Shown piece after piece: positions 46,372 to 55,052 of a stretch of 64,000 nt of DNA. The DNA lies in NCBI RefSeq assembly GCF_029761915.1, contig NZ_CP121695.1:3377501-3441500 (forward strand), read 5' to 3'. Position numbers and translations under genes: made by a program. The notes under the pieces are model-generated. The model saw nothing but the letters and a program-made list of their open reading frames with translations, did not search any database and had not been told where the DNA came from. Every line of letters begins with the position of its first letter. Position 1 is the first letter of the stretch. The DNA is from Bradyrhizobium sp. CB1650 (lineage in GTDB: Bacteria; Pseudomonadota; Alphaproteobacteria; Rhizobiales; Xanthobacteraceae).

Positions 46372-47173
46372 CGCCCAGGCGCTTAATGATTACGCCGGCC
46401 GTCGCGGCTCGAATGCTCTGGGGGTAGGCTTCTGAGAACGCCCCGAGCGCCGTCCGCGCCTTGCCGGCGTACGCGCGCCTTTCCTCAGGCGGCGCAAGCT
46501 GTGAGGCCCGCGCAAGATCGATCGCGTGAATGAACGCTGCCTCCTCGGCGTCGTTCCCGCTCGCGATGGCCAAAGCCAACGCCTTGGCCTCGGCGATCTG
46601 GCGGTCAAGATCGTCCCACCCAATGCCGACAAGCTGAAAGGGATCGAGTACGAAGCTCTCGTAGAAACCGGCTTTCAGGAGCTCGAACCGCGCACGCAGC
46701 GAATAGGGTGCTTCGGGTGAGAGGCGAATGGCCTCCTCGAGCGGGGTTCTCGGCAGGCGGTAGCGCCCGATCGCATCGTCCAAGCGGGGCGCCAGATCGC
46801 GCTGGACGAGAGCCTTCAGCAAGAGTTCGGCGTTAACCGTAAGCCGACCGCTGTGTGCCGCGAGATCGCGGTTGAGGGTGTCGGTCGTCTCGACCAGAAC
46901 CATACCGAGTGCAAATCGTGCCATGCCCTCAGGTCCCCGCCCGGCGGCCGTTTGGGCGCGCGCGACCTCCTCGTCGGCAGCGGAGACGAGCCCGTTTGCC
47001 CGCTCGATGTCGATGATATCATGAGCGACCAGCGTGCGGACGCCAAGAGTCGAAAGGAGGAGAACGAAAAGAACGAGCCTGGGTAGGCCCCGGAAGGCTG
47101 CGCATCGCGGGCAGGCGGCGGTCAGCGATTGCCCCGTGCTGGACGCGTTTGCCGTGGCCGAGTCATCAGTCAT
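46361..47173 (-). CDS. Exported protein of unknown function
   Basis: This 270-residue protein has a cytoplasmic start with a CPRC pair, one hydrophobic signal or anchor segment (LPRLVLFVLLLSTLGVRTLV), then a helical periplasmic domain: RANGLVSAADEEVARAQTAA, ALVQRDLAPRLDDAIGRYRL and DDLDRQIAEAKALALAIASG. It overlaps the upstream gene by eight bases and the downstream HupE-type gene by 11. I do not recognise the family. It should be an accessory to the exported amidase or the membrane protein. Confidence 0.7.
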   Translation of the reverse strand: MTDDSATANASSTGQSLTAACPRCAAFRGLPRLVLFVLLLSTLGVRTLVAHDIIDIERANGLVSAADEEVARAQTAAGRGPEGMARFALGMVLVETTDTLNRDLAAHSGRLTVNAELLLKALVQRDLAPRLDDAIGRYRLPRTPLEEAIRLSPEAPYSLRARFELLKAGFYESFVLDPFQLVGIGWDDLDRQIAEAKALALAIASGNDAEEAAFIHAIDLARASQLAPPEERRAYAGKARTALGAFSEAYPQSIRAATAGVIIKRLGGAE

Positions 47174-47771
47174 CGGGCATCTCTTCACCGGCGAAAAAGG
47201 CGTGCGATCCCCGGTGCGCCGGGACGACGCCGTCGGGAGCACCGGCGGGCGTGGAAAATGCGTCTTTGTGTTCAGCCAGCGTCCTGGCGATCAGATAGGC
47301 GTGGCGTGCCATGAAACTCGGGCGGCACACGAGGGAGTGGCTCCCAAATGATACTATTACCCGCAACGGCGCGTCCCGGATATCGTCAAAGGGTGGCTTG
47401 CCGAGAAAGAGGGCCTCCGCACTTCCCGCCGCCATGATTGCGACGTCCTGTTGATCCGTGGCAACGAGCACGCCCACGCGCCGGGCATCCGCAGCGCGGA
47501 CCAGCATGGCGCGCGAGTTCGGGAGAAATCGCATCAGCACGTCGACGGTCGCCGCTGCAAGAGCATTGCCGATCTCATCATCCCGTTGGCCAACAATCAG
47601 CAAGTGATAGCGCCGGTAGACCGGCCACATACGGTCCGGATTCAAGTCGGCAAACCGGAGCCTGATCGGCCGTTGCTGCCGATCCGGGCTCGCGACCGCA
47701 AACGTTCTGTGCCCGGCAAGAAGAAGCGCCGCCGCACTCGCAATCGACGTGACGATCGTGCGCCGCTTCAT
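47166..47771 (-). CDS. Exported substrate-binding-like protein
   Basis: This 201-residue protein has a signal peptide (MKRRTIVTSIASAAALLLAG). Its mature part has alternating strands and helices: YHLLIVGQRDDEIGNALAAA, TDQQDVAIMAAGSAEALFLG and LRVIVSFGSHSLVCRPSFMA. The last two resemble the small ligand-binding proteins of TRAP-TAXI or NMT1 type, but at two thirds of their size. The start at 47771 is favoured by GGAG ten bases upstream. It lies 65 bases after the amidase gene. Confidence 0.65.
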   Translation of the reverse strand: MKRRTIVTSIASAAALLLAGHRTFAVASPDRQQRPIRLRFADLNPDRMWPVYRRYHLLIVGQRDDEIGNALAAATVDVLMRFLPNSRAMLVRAADARRVGVLVATDQQDVAIMAAGSAEALFLGKPPFDDIRDAPLRVIVSFGSHSLVCRPSFMARHAYLIARTLAEHKDAFSTPAGAPDGVVPAHRGSHAFFAGEEMPDD

Positions 47772-47836
47772 ACTCGCCATGCTCCAAGGCACCGGTGCGA
47801 TGCTGAGCCTGGACCAAAGATCGGCTCAGGCACCCG

Positions 47837-49099
47837 TCATTGCGGCTTGAACACGTCGCGGTTCAAGATCGCTGTGACACCCAGGTTCGGGATATCGACG
47901 AGTTGCGCGATGTGGAGATCGACGGCCACGCTCACCAGTACGTAAGCCTGCTCGCGGCTAAGACCCTTTGTCTTGACCAGAAAGTCGATCATGTTGAGCG
48001 TGGCGTTCCGCGCTGCCAAACTGACATCCTCCGAGAGGTTTGCCAACGGAGCGATCTTCTGGCCGCCAAGGTAGGTGTCGAACACTGGCAGTTCGCCCTC
48101 GGGCTTGAGCGGAAGCCCCGAGACAGCGTAGAAACTTCCCGGGGCGAGGCTCTTTAGCTGCGAGCCGCCCTCGAAGTGCATGGTCGTAAGCAGCGCGGCC
48201 ATGCCGGGGATCACCTTGGCCTGGAGCGACACCTTTGCGCCCATCTCTATGGCGGTGCCCGCCACCTCGCCGTCGCCCTGGGCGAAATGAACGTCACCCG
48301 CGAAAAGCCCACAGCCATCGACAAAGCAAGGAAACAGTAGCGTGGTGCCGACCACCGTCTGCTTGGTGTCGAGATTGCCGCCGTTCTCCCGTGGCGGAAC
48401 GGTGCGAACACACTTGTCCTTCGCCGTACCATTGGGCCCGCAAAGATCCGCGGGCAGGGCATCAACCGGCTGAGGGGTCAACGCCGCGCCGCCCGCATCA
48501 GCGAGCGCCTTCTCCCGTTTGAGCCACGTCTCAAGCTCAGGCTCGCCCGGCAAGACGCCGACCGTGCCCATGAACGCATTCATGGGAACGGAGATTCCCG
48601 GCAGATCCTTCGAACGCGCTTCAAGACGCGTCAGGTTCCAGTGCACGATGAAAGGATCGCGGAAGACATCACGCAAGAAGCCAAATCCTGGCACGATCGT
48701 AGTGTAACCGAAATCGTCGGGCGCGATGTCCACCACGGTAACGGCGAGTGCGTCGCCCCGTCTCGCCCCTTCAATGTAGACAGGCCCGGTCAGCGGATGC
48801 ACGAGGTTGAGGTTGGCGGCCGCCACATCCTGCGCTGTCGAATCGAAGGTGAGGTCGGAATCGAGCGCATCGCGCGTTTCGAGTACAAAAAGCTGCTCGG
48901 GATTTACACGGGCGACGGGCTTGATTGCGAAATGATACCGGTTGAAGCAGTGCGGATCGTCCTTGCAGTGCTTGCCAGACTTTCCCACGATCACCGGGGC
49001 GGCGCCCTTGACGTCACTGGTGTCCGCCCACACCCTACCCCAACTCGCGACCAGGAGCAGGGTGACGGCCAGCATCATCCAAACTTGTCTGGATTTCAT
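47837..49099 (-). CDS. Exported acetamidase/formamidase family protein
   Basis: This 420-residue protein of the FmdA/AmdA family hydrolyses short amides to ammonia and acid in characterised members. It has a signal peptide (MKSRQVWMMLAVTLLLVASW, cleavage near WADT), so it acts outside the cytoplasm, unlike most relatives. Family blocks are present: HPLTGPVYIEGARRGDALAV, VHWNLTRLEARSKDLPGIS, GGNLDTKQTVVGTTLLFPCF and FAGDVHFAQGDGEVAGTAIE with the metal-site Asp/His residues, then YVLVSVAVDLHIAQLVDIPN. AGGAAGGACATCCA precedes the ATG. It is the first gene of the four-gene operon. Confidence 0.88.
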   Translation of the reverse strand: MKSRQVWMMLAVTLLLVASWGRVWADTSDVKGAAPVIVGKSGKHCKDDPHCFNRYHFAIKPVARVNPEQLFVLETRDALDSDLTFDSTAQDVAAANLNLVHPLTGPVYIEGARRGDALAVTVVDIAPDDFGYTTIVPGFGFLRDVFRDPFIVHWNLTRLEARSKDLPGISVPMNAFMGTVGVLPGEPELETWLKREKALADAGGAALTPQPVDALPADLCGPNGTAKDKCVRTVPPRENGGNLDTKQTVVGTTLLFPCFVDGCGLFAGDVHFAQGDGEVAGTAIEMGAKVSLQAKVIPGMAALLTTMHFEGGSQLKSLAPGSFYAVSGLPLKPEGELPVFDTYLGGQKIAPLANLSEDVSLAARNATLNMIDFLVKTKGLSREQAYVLVSVAVDLHIAQLVDIPNLGVTAILNRDVFKPQ

Positions 49100-50182
49100 T
49101 GGATGTCCTTCCTGTATGACCCGCTGCCCGCGCGTCTCCTTCCGGTCGGACTACCTGCGCGTTCTCGCCGAGAACGCCACTCGCGAATCCTATTAGAGGC
49201 ACTAGGCAAGTCAAGTTTAGGCAAGTCAAAGTTTGGCAAAGGGTCAGCCGAACTGTCGGAATTTGCGGAGACGACGCTGGCGCAGCAAAACTCTCAGCAG
49301 CTCTGACAAGCTGCAAGCACTTCGCAATGTTTATGCGCGCAGGCCAGCCCAAATGTCCAAATTTGGTAGCCTGCGGCCCCATGCAGGTCGACGGCATCTG
49401 GTGCATTGCCTTTGGGCTTGATAGCGTCCGTGATGTTCGCGGCGGCTAGCACGCCCGACACAATCTCTTTTGGCCGTCATGGGCTCTGTGGCCGTCCTCA
49501 GCACGTCCCGGGAATGAAGGAATTTCCCCCATGCCCGGTCGCCGCTGGCCGCGTTCGAAGCCTCGCGCCGTTTGATGATCAGGGCTATCCTTTCTCCGCC
49601 ATGCAGCTTGGCCCTGGTGGCGGCTCTCGGGTGCAAGAAATGAGCCGCACTGTTTGCGTTGGTGATCAAATGACGCACGGCGGCCAAAAGGGTTTCGGCA
49701 TGACAAAGCACGGCCGATCCGGGCACGCGACCCGATCGCCGCGCTTCCGCTTCCTGCAGAAGCTCGAAGCGCAAAAGAATGATCGCAAGGACCGCTCTCG
49801 GATCAAGGACCCGAAACAGTCCGTCGAGGAGCTATTCCATCCCCGGAAAGCAACATGAGACCTGACGAACTATCCGCGCTCGCGGCGTTCGGTCTACTCG
49901 AAATGATGTTCAAGAGTGGTGTGATTGCGGGTAGACGGCCCCGTGATGCTCATTTGCGAGATCGATTGATGAGGTCTTTCGCGATGCCGTTTGCCGCCTC
50001 CCGGATTTTCTCAGTCAGGCCAAGGTAACGTTCAGCAGGAGTGGTTGGCGCCCACAGGCAGTGCCGAATTCCAAGAGGGGGAACGTGAATGGCGCTGAGG
50101 CTCAGGAAGCCCGTGGACTTCACCGGCTGTTGGCAGCGGCACGTGTCGCGGCAGGGTCGTAACCCCAATGAGGGCCAAGATT
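49100..50182. other. Long region without a supported gene
   Basis: It starts with an AT-richer promoter-like stretch holding a short imperfect direct repeat, GGCAAGTCAA, at about 49205 and 49219. Frames of 150 codons on both strands (49331-49858) look antisense-like; one ends KDRSRIKDPKQSVEELFHPR. I cannot decide between a decayed gene and chance. The base composition suggests former coding DNA. Confidence 0.35.
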
Positions 50183-50566
50183 ATGAAAATAACCTATACG
50201 GATTCACGCGATGGAATGGTGCTTATTGGGTTCACCGATGAGCGCGGAGAACACGAAATCGCTCTAAGCACTATAGAGACGGCCGACCTTGTCGGCGCGT
50301 TGAGGACCTCGCTAGAGGAGGCGGTTGGAAGTCCGGCCGCAAACAGCATGGGCCTTCCCGGCATCGAACGAGTGCAGATCGTTGAGACTGCGGGAGAAGT
50401 ATTTTTCCGCGTCTATATGAATGATCGCATTTCCCACGATTATCTGGTTCCGAAAGGAACCGTTCTTGCGGATGAGCTTCGGATGATGGCTGACCGGTTG
50501 GAGCTGCGCAATTCGGCAAAGACCACTCATCCGTCACCCGATATCCAAAAGGGCAAGCTGAATTAG
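50183..50566 (+). CDS. Hypothetical protein
   Basis: From the ATG at 50183 (127 residues) it reads MKITYTDSRDGMVLIGFTDE, RGEHEIALSTIETADLVGAL and VQIVETAGEVFFRVYMNDRI, ending with a Lys-rich tail. The strand-rich text followed by a helix (GTVLADELRMMADRLELRN) looks like a compact alpha/beta fold. No family is recognised. An upstream start at 50168 would add five residues. Confidence 0.55.
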   Translation: MKITYTDSRDGMVLIGFTDERGEHEIALSTIETADLVGALRTSLEEAVGSPAANSMGLPGIERVQIVETAGEVFFRVYMNDRISHDYLVPKGTVLADELRMMADRLELRNSAKTTHPSPDIQKGKLN

Positions 50567-50659
50567 CAGAGATGCTACATCTCCGGGGCTGGCGCCTCGA
50601 AGGCGGACTAGCAGGACAGCAGCCGCAATAACGCGACGCGCGAAGCGAAAGGTCCGAGT

Positions 50660-50848
50660 TTGATCGCGTACTCAGTAGTCGAAATGGGCGAGGGAAAGGA
50701 TAAATCCTCTTACTGGACCCGCATCGGAGCCGCCTGGGACCACGAAGACGGCCAGGGTCTGACCGTCCAACTTGATCTTCTTCCGGTGAACGGTGGACGC
50801 ATCGTCCTCCGCACTCCTTCCCAGATTAAGGAGGAAAAGGGCGCGTAA
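50660..50848 (+). CDS. Small hypothetical protein
   Basis: This 62-residue protein starts with TTG at 50660 (AAAGG upstream) and reads IAYSVVEMGEGKDKSSYWTR, IGAAWDHEDGQGLTVQLDLL and PVNGGRIVLRTPSQ. This strand pattern (xxYWTRIGAAWxHxDGxG) is that of a widespread small alphaproteobacterial protein of unknown function. I think it is real. Confidence 0.65.
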   Translation: MIAYSVVEMGEGKDKSSYWTRIGAAWDHEDGQGLTVQLDLLPVNGGRIVLRTPSQIKEEKGA

Positions 50849-51084
50849 GCTCGCTCGGAAACAGGCTATCCGCGAGGGCCTTATCGCCGCACCACCCAAA
50901 AAAGAAAGAGTCTTCACCAAGCCTGCGCAAACGCTGCCCACCAAGACATAACGAGCGAGGCGGATCGTCGTCCGCTGCCGCGGGCAAAAGCTCTGGGTAA
51001 CGCAGCCGCATGGCGAAGTCGCGAGCCCAGGACGAGCGGCGAGCAAACGAAATGGCTCAGATGCCAAATATCAGGAAACAGGCC

Positions 51085-51378
51085 ATGAAACTAAACGAAG
51101 CTCAGATAACCAAAACGCTATCTCGGTTTCGAGCCCAAGTGCTTGCTGAGGATCATCCAGCAGTTGCGCAGTTTCGCGAGTTGTTCGGGCAACATACCTT
51201 CTTTCTCGACGCCAGGGGGCTGTATATACTGGAGCTGCTCGAAGTCCCCGGGATGGAAGCTGAGGAAGGAGAGGTCATAAGTCTCGCGGATTGGAGCGAT
51301 ACGGACTCTAATAAATTGACCACACATCAGCCCGAACCGACCGGCGTCGTCATTCGCTTGAAAGAAATCCGACACTGA
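51085..51378 (+). CDS. Small hypothetical protein
   Basis: From the ATG at 51085 (AGGAAACAGGCC upstream) this 97-residue protein reads MKLNEAQITKTLSRFRAQVL, QFRELFGQHTFFLDARGLYI and EAEEGEVISLADWSDTDSNK. A helix is followed by a strand-rich part, and the composition is acidic. It is similar in style to small regulatory proteins but has no known motif. Confidence 0.62.
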   Translation: MKLNEAQITKTLSRFRAQVLAEDHPAVAQFRELFGQHTFFLDARGLYILELLEVPGMEAEEGEVISLADWSDTDSNKLTTHQPEPTGVVIRLKEIRH

Positions 51379-51510
51379 GGACAAAGCGGCTCCTCTCCGC
51401 GCGATCAGCGTGGCTTTGACCGAACTCCCGTCGGCATCCGGGCCATGTCCAGCGCACCTTTGCCAGGCGCCGAGGGGCAGAAACCTGACCAGACCCACGT
51501 CGAATAGGCG

Positions 51511-51903
51511 TCAACTTTCCGACCTGTCTCGCCGCACGTTGCGAAATTCTTCGGGGCCCTTCATCAGCTTTCCTTTCCGGCTCGCTCTGGCTTCGGACGT
51601 CGCACCCGCGTCGCCCAGCCGATCGATTGCATCGGAGGCCAGCTCCTTTGCGCGGATGCGAGAGCTCTCGCGCTTTGACTTGGGAGCTGCATGCCCAGGC
51701 CGAGCGCGCAGGCCGTCCAGCGCCGTCCTAACCAGCAGTTGTATGGCTTCTGATCGGTTGGGCTTGTGCTCCTGGCTGAGCGCCCATGCGTCAACGCGGT
51801 CGAGAAGCTCGCGCGTCAGTCGAACCGCCCGGCCGCGCTCGCGACCTGTTGGCGCTGGGGACTTCTGCGGAAGCGCTTTCGACCTAGGCATCTTGGACAT
51901 CAT
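51511..51903 (-). CDS. Ribbon-helix-helix-like protein
   Basis: This 130-residue basic protein has RAVRLTRELLDRVDAWALSQ then NRSEAIQLLVRTALDGL between residues 25 and 65. This is the strand-helix-helix pattern of MetJ/Arc-type DNA-binding proteins (VRL strand, then the SEAIxxLVRxAL helix). The C-terminal half is a charged helix with many Arg and Ser. Such proteins are antitoxins or small repressors. No toxin gene is adjacent, so a stand-alone regulator is more likely. Confidence 0.68.
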   Translation of the reverse strand: MMSKMPRSKALPQKSPAPTGRERGRAVRLTRELLDRVDAWALSQEHKPNRSEAIQLLVRTALDGLRARPGHAAPKSKRESSRIRAKELASDAIDRLGDAGATSEARASRKGKLMKGPEEFRNVRRDRSES

Positions 51904-52018
51904 TGTTAAGTGGAGACCGGGCTAGGGCCGGCGGCGCGGCATCAAGAGTCCGAGCCGGAGCGTGCCTGCGCAGGATCGGAAAGCGCAACGAAATACGAAG
52001 TGCTTTGCCCTCGGGATG

Positions 52019-52216
52019 TCATTTGCCTTTCTGCTTAGCTGAATCCTTCGCTGCTGATTCGCGCCTCAATCGTTCAGACCTGAGCCTCCGGAAGTTCGCG
52101 TGCAACGCGTTCTGAGCGCACTCATATTCCGATAGGGTCTTCTTGGTTTCGGGCTGCCTGAAGGCTTGTTGGGCTTCGCGTTCAGCCGCAGATGGTATCC
52201 TCCATTTTGAGCTCAT
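52019..52216 (-). CDS. Small highly charged protein, paralogue of 39157-39351
   Basis: This 65-residue protein (MSSKWRIPSAAEREAQQAFR, then LSEYECAQNALHANFRRLRS) ends with a Lys-rich tail. AAGGAGCCCGAG lies before the ATG at 52216. It shares the order and spacing of its conserved residues with the protein at 39157-39351: AAEREA, a variable spacer, S-E-Y-E-x-A-Q-x-A-x-H-A-N, R-L-R-x-E-R-L. Two copies 13 kb apart in one window show a lineage-specific family. Confidence 0.68.
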   Translation of the reverse strand: MSSKWRIPSAAEREAQQAFRQPETKKTLSEYECAQNALHANFRRLRSERLRRESAAKDSAKQKGK

Positions 52217-52388
52217 CTCGGGCTCCTTTTCGACCAAAGTGAACGTTAGTTCTTCGACGCGCCGTCTCCGAGGTGGGCGCATCCGGCCGCTCCTGAGGTA
52301 ATCGACCCAGGCGCTCGGGTTCCAGTGGACGCGTGCCTATGCGCTGTGCATGACCTGGCGGCTCTCGCTCACAGGACATCCAGCTCGT

Positions 52389-52686
52389 TCAAGCCTGGTG
52401 AGTGAGCCGCGCAAAGTCCTCGAATAAAGCTGCGACAAGAGCGCGATGGCGCTTATCTTCCGGCGACAGTCCTGCAGCGTACAGATTCAGTACATAACGC
52501 GCCTTGGCAGCGGCGTCCGGCCACGACTCTGCCGGGACCGAGAGAAGTTCGCTTTCGACCAACCGCCTGCTGATTGCGCGGCTCCCTTGCGTTGTTCTCA
52601 AGCACTGAGAGGGAGCGACGGAGTTTGGTTGCCTTCTGAGCCTCCATACCGCGATGGCGATCCAGTTCCAGCGGTTCGTCAGTCAT
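52389..52686 (-). pseudogene. Small helical protein, one-base frameshift
   Basis: The start MTDEPLELDRHRGMEAQKAT then KLRRSLSVLENNAREPRNQQ is helical. After an extra G near 52555 the reading frame must move to give LVESELLSVPAESWPDAAAK, ARYVLNLYAAGLSPEDKRHR and ALVAALFEDFARLTHQA, stop at 52389. Taken together this is a normal protein of about 98 residues. Its start overlaps the upstream gene's stop by eight bases, so the two form an operon. Confidence 0.65.
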
Positions 52687-52948
52687 GGGGCGTCCTTGCG
52701 TCGATCAGCAGCGCGTCCGATAGCTCGACCGAGCCGATCGATATCATCTCTGTAGTCAGCTCGGCCGAGCCAGCGGCCGGCACGATCATCATGGTGGCGA
52801 CGCGGCGGAACGCCTCGAACGACAGGCCCTCGATCGTTTCCTCGTCTGTGATGATCTCGTAGGCGCCGGCCGGCAACAGTCGATCGATGCTCTTGATGCG
52901 GAACGGGCGCTTGAAGGTGACGACCTCACGACGTGAGCGGATGGTCAT
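52679..52948 (-). CDS. Small hypothetical protein
   Basis: This 89-residue protein, MTIRSRREVVTFKRPFRIKS then LLPAGAYEIITDEETIEGLS and FEAFRRVATMMIVPAAGSA, has a beta-rich N-terminal half and a short helix. This pattern (VTFKxPFxLxxxDxxxPAGxYxVxTDEExIEGLSFxAxRR) is frequent in bradyrhizobia as an uncharacterised protein. It is the first gene of a two-gene operon whose second gene is frameshifted. Confidence 0.7.
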   Translation of the reverse strand: MTIRSRREVVTFKRPFRIKSIDRLLPAGAYEIITDEETIEGLSFEAFRRVATMMIVPAAGSAELTTEMISIGSVELSDALLIDARTPHD

Positions 52949-53355
52949 GCGCGCCTACCTTTCGACAAGAGCGCCTTCGGTGCTGCGCGGCCGCCAGCAT
53001 GCGCCTCCCGAGCTGCAATAGCCACAACTTTCTCGGGCTCGCAACGAACGGACGGACTTTCGATTTGGGTGGTCGAGAGCGCCGATTTCGTTGGTTATTC
53101 CCCTCCAGCGAGCGCAGCGTCGTCGGCGGGGCTCCGACAAGGAAGCCGGCCTTGAACGGCAGCACATTCAGCAGCGAGGGTGCCCACGGTGGCTGAAAGT
53201 GTTCTGCTCCCGCCTGCTCCCGAAAGGATGCACCGTCCGCAAAATTCGTTGCCAGCACCGACAGCGCGTGCGACCACACCCGCGCTGCCATCGACGCCAA
53301 ACACGATCAGTTGTCCAGCGCGCGTCTCGCGTCAGGTTCGCAACAGAGGCGTTGC

Positions 53356-53547
53356 ATGAAGGACATCACCAAGGAAGCCATGGATCTTGCGGCCGCGCGG
53401 CATCTCGCGGATGGCTTCAACTTCCGTGCCTACACCCCACATAAGATCGCCCACGAGCTGATGCGTTGGGATGAGGAATTCAGAGACGCCAATTACACCC
53501 AGCTCGTTGCAGCCGTGACGCTTTGGCAAAGCAGCTCGTGTGACTAG
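53356..53547 (+). CDS. Small hypothetical protein
   Basis: From the ATG at 53356 (AGAGG upstream) this 63-residue protein reads MKDITKEAMDLAAARHLADG, FNFRAYTPHKIAHELMRWDE and TQLVAAVTLWQSSSCD. It is helical with a Trp/His-containing middle. No family is recognised. Confidence 0.5.
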   Translation: MKDITKEAMDLAAARHLADGFNFRAYTPHKIAHELMRWDEEFRDANYTQLVAAVTLWQSSSCD

Positions 53548-53911
53548 GCAAAGCGGCCAGTGCTTATGATCCAAGGTTCTGATGCGGGGAGCTGACAAGG
53601 AAGATCGGCGGCAGCATGAGCTCATTTTTCCACCCTATGTGATCGCCGTTGCTGATCGCGGGGCTTGGACGTGCAGCGGCACGCAGAACGGAACGTCATT
53701 TACACCGTCAATTTAAAGAGATAGTGTTTGGCTAAAGGTTAGCAGAGGCTCACCTTGAAGCTGCCCAGGAAGCAGCGACCTCCGAAGTCGCCGCGCGTCG
53801 TCGTAGCAGCAGCTCACGTGCCATCGGAAGGCGCAATCATACAATTGGGTTTACCAAGGTGCGTCAGCAGCGCAGGTGCGCGTCTGAATGCGCTCGCGAA
53901 AGGCGACCTTC
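53548..53911. other. Intergenic, no supported gene
   Basis: An AT-rich patch around 53698-53735 (including TTTAAAGAGATAGTG) may be the promoter region of the membrane protein gene at 53912. Frames in this stretch are short and unconvincing. Confidence 0.35.
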
Positions 53912-54280
53912 ATGAAGCTTCCTCCAATATTGCAAGGCGAGGCGCGGACCCGCTTCCTTCAAGGAATCGCTTTCGGCGCGGTAGCAACCATGGCGATTGG
54001 ATTTGCCTGGGGCGGCTGGGTCACTGGGGAGACCGCTAGAATCATGCGCGTCACGGCGGAGACCAGTGGCCGGATGTCCGTTCTGGTACCGCTGTGCGTC
54101 GCTCAGTTCACAGCCGCGGACGGCGCTCTCGCCAAATTCAAGGCGGCCGGCCCTTATTCCAGGGAAAACGTCGTCAGCGAATTCGTGAAAAGTGTGGCGT
54201 CCACGAGCATGGATTACTCATTCGCCAAGGCTTGTGCTACCGGGATCGAGACGGAGCTCGCAAAGCCGGCGAAGACCTGA
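53912..54280 (+). CDS. Membrane-anchored small protein
   Basis: This 122-residue protein has a short cytoplasmic start (KLPPILQGEARTRFLQG), one membrane span (IAFGAVATMAIGFAWGGWVT) and a periplasmic helical domain with two cysteines (LVPLCVAQFTAADGALAKFK and YSFAKACATGIETELAK). The cysteine pair probably forms a disulfide. It is a common type in bradyrhizobia with no assigned role. The ATG at 53912 was chosen because the first, upstream ATG adds only eight residues and lacks a ribosome site. Confidence 0.68.
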   Translation: MKLPPILQGEARTRFLQGIAFGAVATMAIGFAWGGWVTGETARIMRVTAETSGRMSVLVPLCVAQFTAADGALAKFKAAGPYSRENVVSEFVKSVASTSMDYSFAKACATGIETELAKPAKT

Positions 54281-54326
54281 CGATCCCGGTTGCAGACAGG
54301 CGCACGATCCTGAAAAGCGAGTCCTG

Positions 54327-54578
54327 ATGTCCCGTCAGATGCACTTTCTCGTTCAATCCTTTGACCCCACCAAGGGCGAGCAGTTGAAGGCCGGTGCCCC
54401 AATTGTGTGCCGGACCGAGGAAAGTGCGCGTCGAACTGCCGAAAGGCTTGCCGTGAGCAAGGCAGGCGTCGTTGCGTTCTCTACAAGCTCCGATGCCGAG
54501 ACAGGCGACTACGACGACCAGCCGATAGTGTTCTTTCGGGCAGGACGGGTACCTTCTGAGTTCGATTCGATGCCTTGA
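54327..54578 (+). CDS. Small hypothetical protein
   Basis: This 83-residue protein, SRQMHFLVQSFDPTKGEQLK then GAPIVCRTEESARRTAERLA and GVVAFSTSSDAETGDYDDQP, has an alpha/beta pattern ending IVFFRAGRVPSEFDSMP. It is the layout of a ferredoxin-like small domain. It lies 46 bases after the membrane protein gene and may be co-transcribed. Confidence 0.62.
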   Translation: MSRQMHFLVQSFDPTKGEQLKAGAPIVCRTEESARRTAERLAVSKAGVVAFSTSSDAETGDYDDQPIVFFRAGRVPSEFDSMP

Positions 54579-55052
54579 TGTCTATGTGGCACCGCTTCCC
54601 CCGAATGGACTCCCGCATTTCGCTGCTGTTGGTCGAGCATCGTAATCATATAGGAATCTGGCGTATCAAGTTGGCGAGGCGCGCCTCGCGAGTTACAACG
54701 TCATCAAACCTGAGGAGTGTTGGGCGTGGCAAAACGGAGCAAAGAAATAACCGAGAGGCCAAGAAGCGGAAAAATGCCGCAAGCTACGGCGCACCTAAAC
54801 GAAGCTTGCTGCGAACTATCATCGCGGTGATGGTTCTGTTTACATGCGCGCAAAGTGCCGTCGCCAAAGAGCCAGACTGTCGCGCTATCCAAAGCGCAAC
54901 CGCCGCGCACGCGGATGGCGCGCCTATCACCAATATCCGCAATACGTCGTCCCCCATTGAAGAACCGTATCCCTCCGGCGGCGGCCGCCTTGTGTAGTTT
55001 GAGAGGCGGCCCGAGGATTTGAGCTTAAGTCTAACTTAAGGTCAATTGGCGA
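54579..55052. other. Region with one possible micro-gene
   Basis: From a GTG at 54726 with GAGGAG upstream, 34 codons read AKRSKEITERPRSGKMPQAT then AHLNEACCELSSR and a stop at 54830. This may be a micro-protein. An overlapping frame has a hydrophobic segment (LLRTIIAVMVLFTCAQSAVA) resembling a signal peptide. I cannot choose between them. Confidence 0.35.

Noticed and set aside
49331..49858. Overlapping 150-codon frames on both strands
   Set aside because: Neither frame is clearly protein-like. I could not choose one and found no motif, so I listed the region as unassigned.
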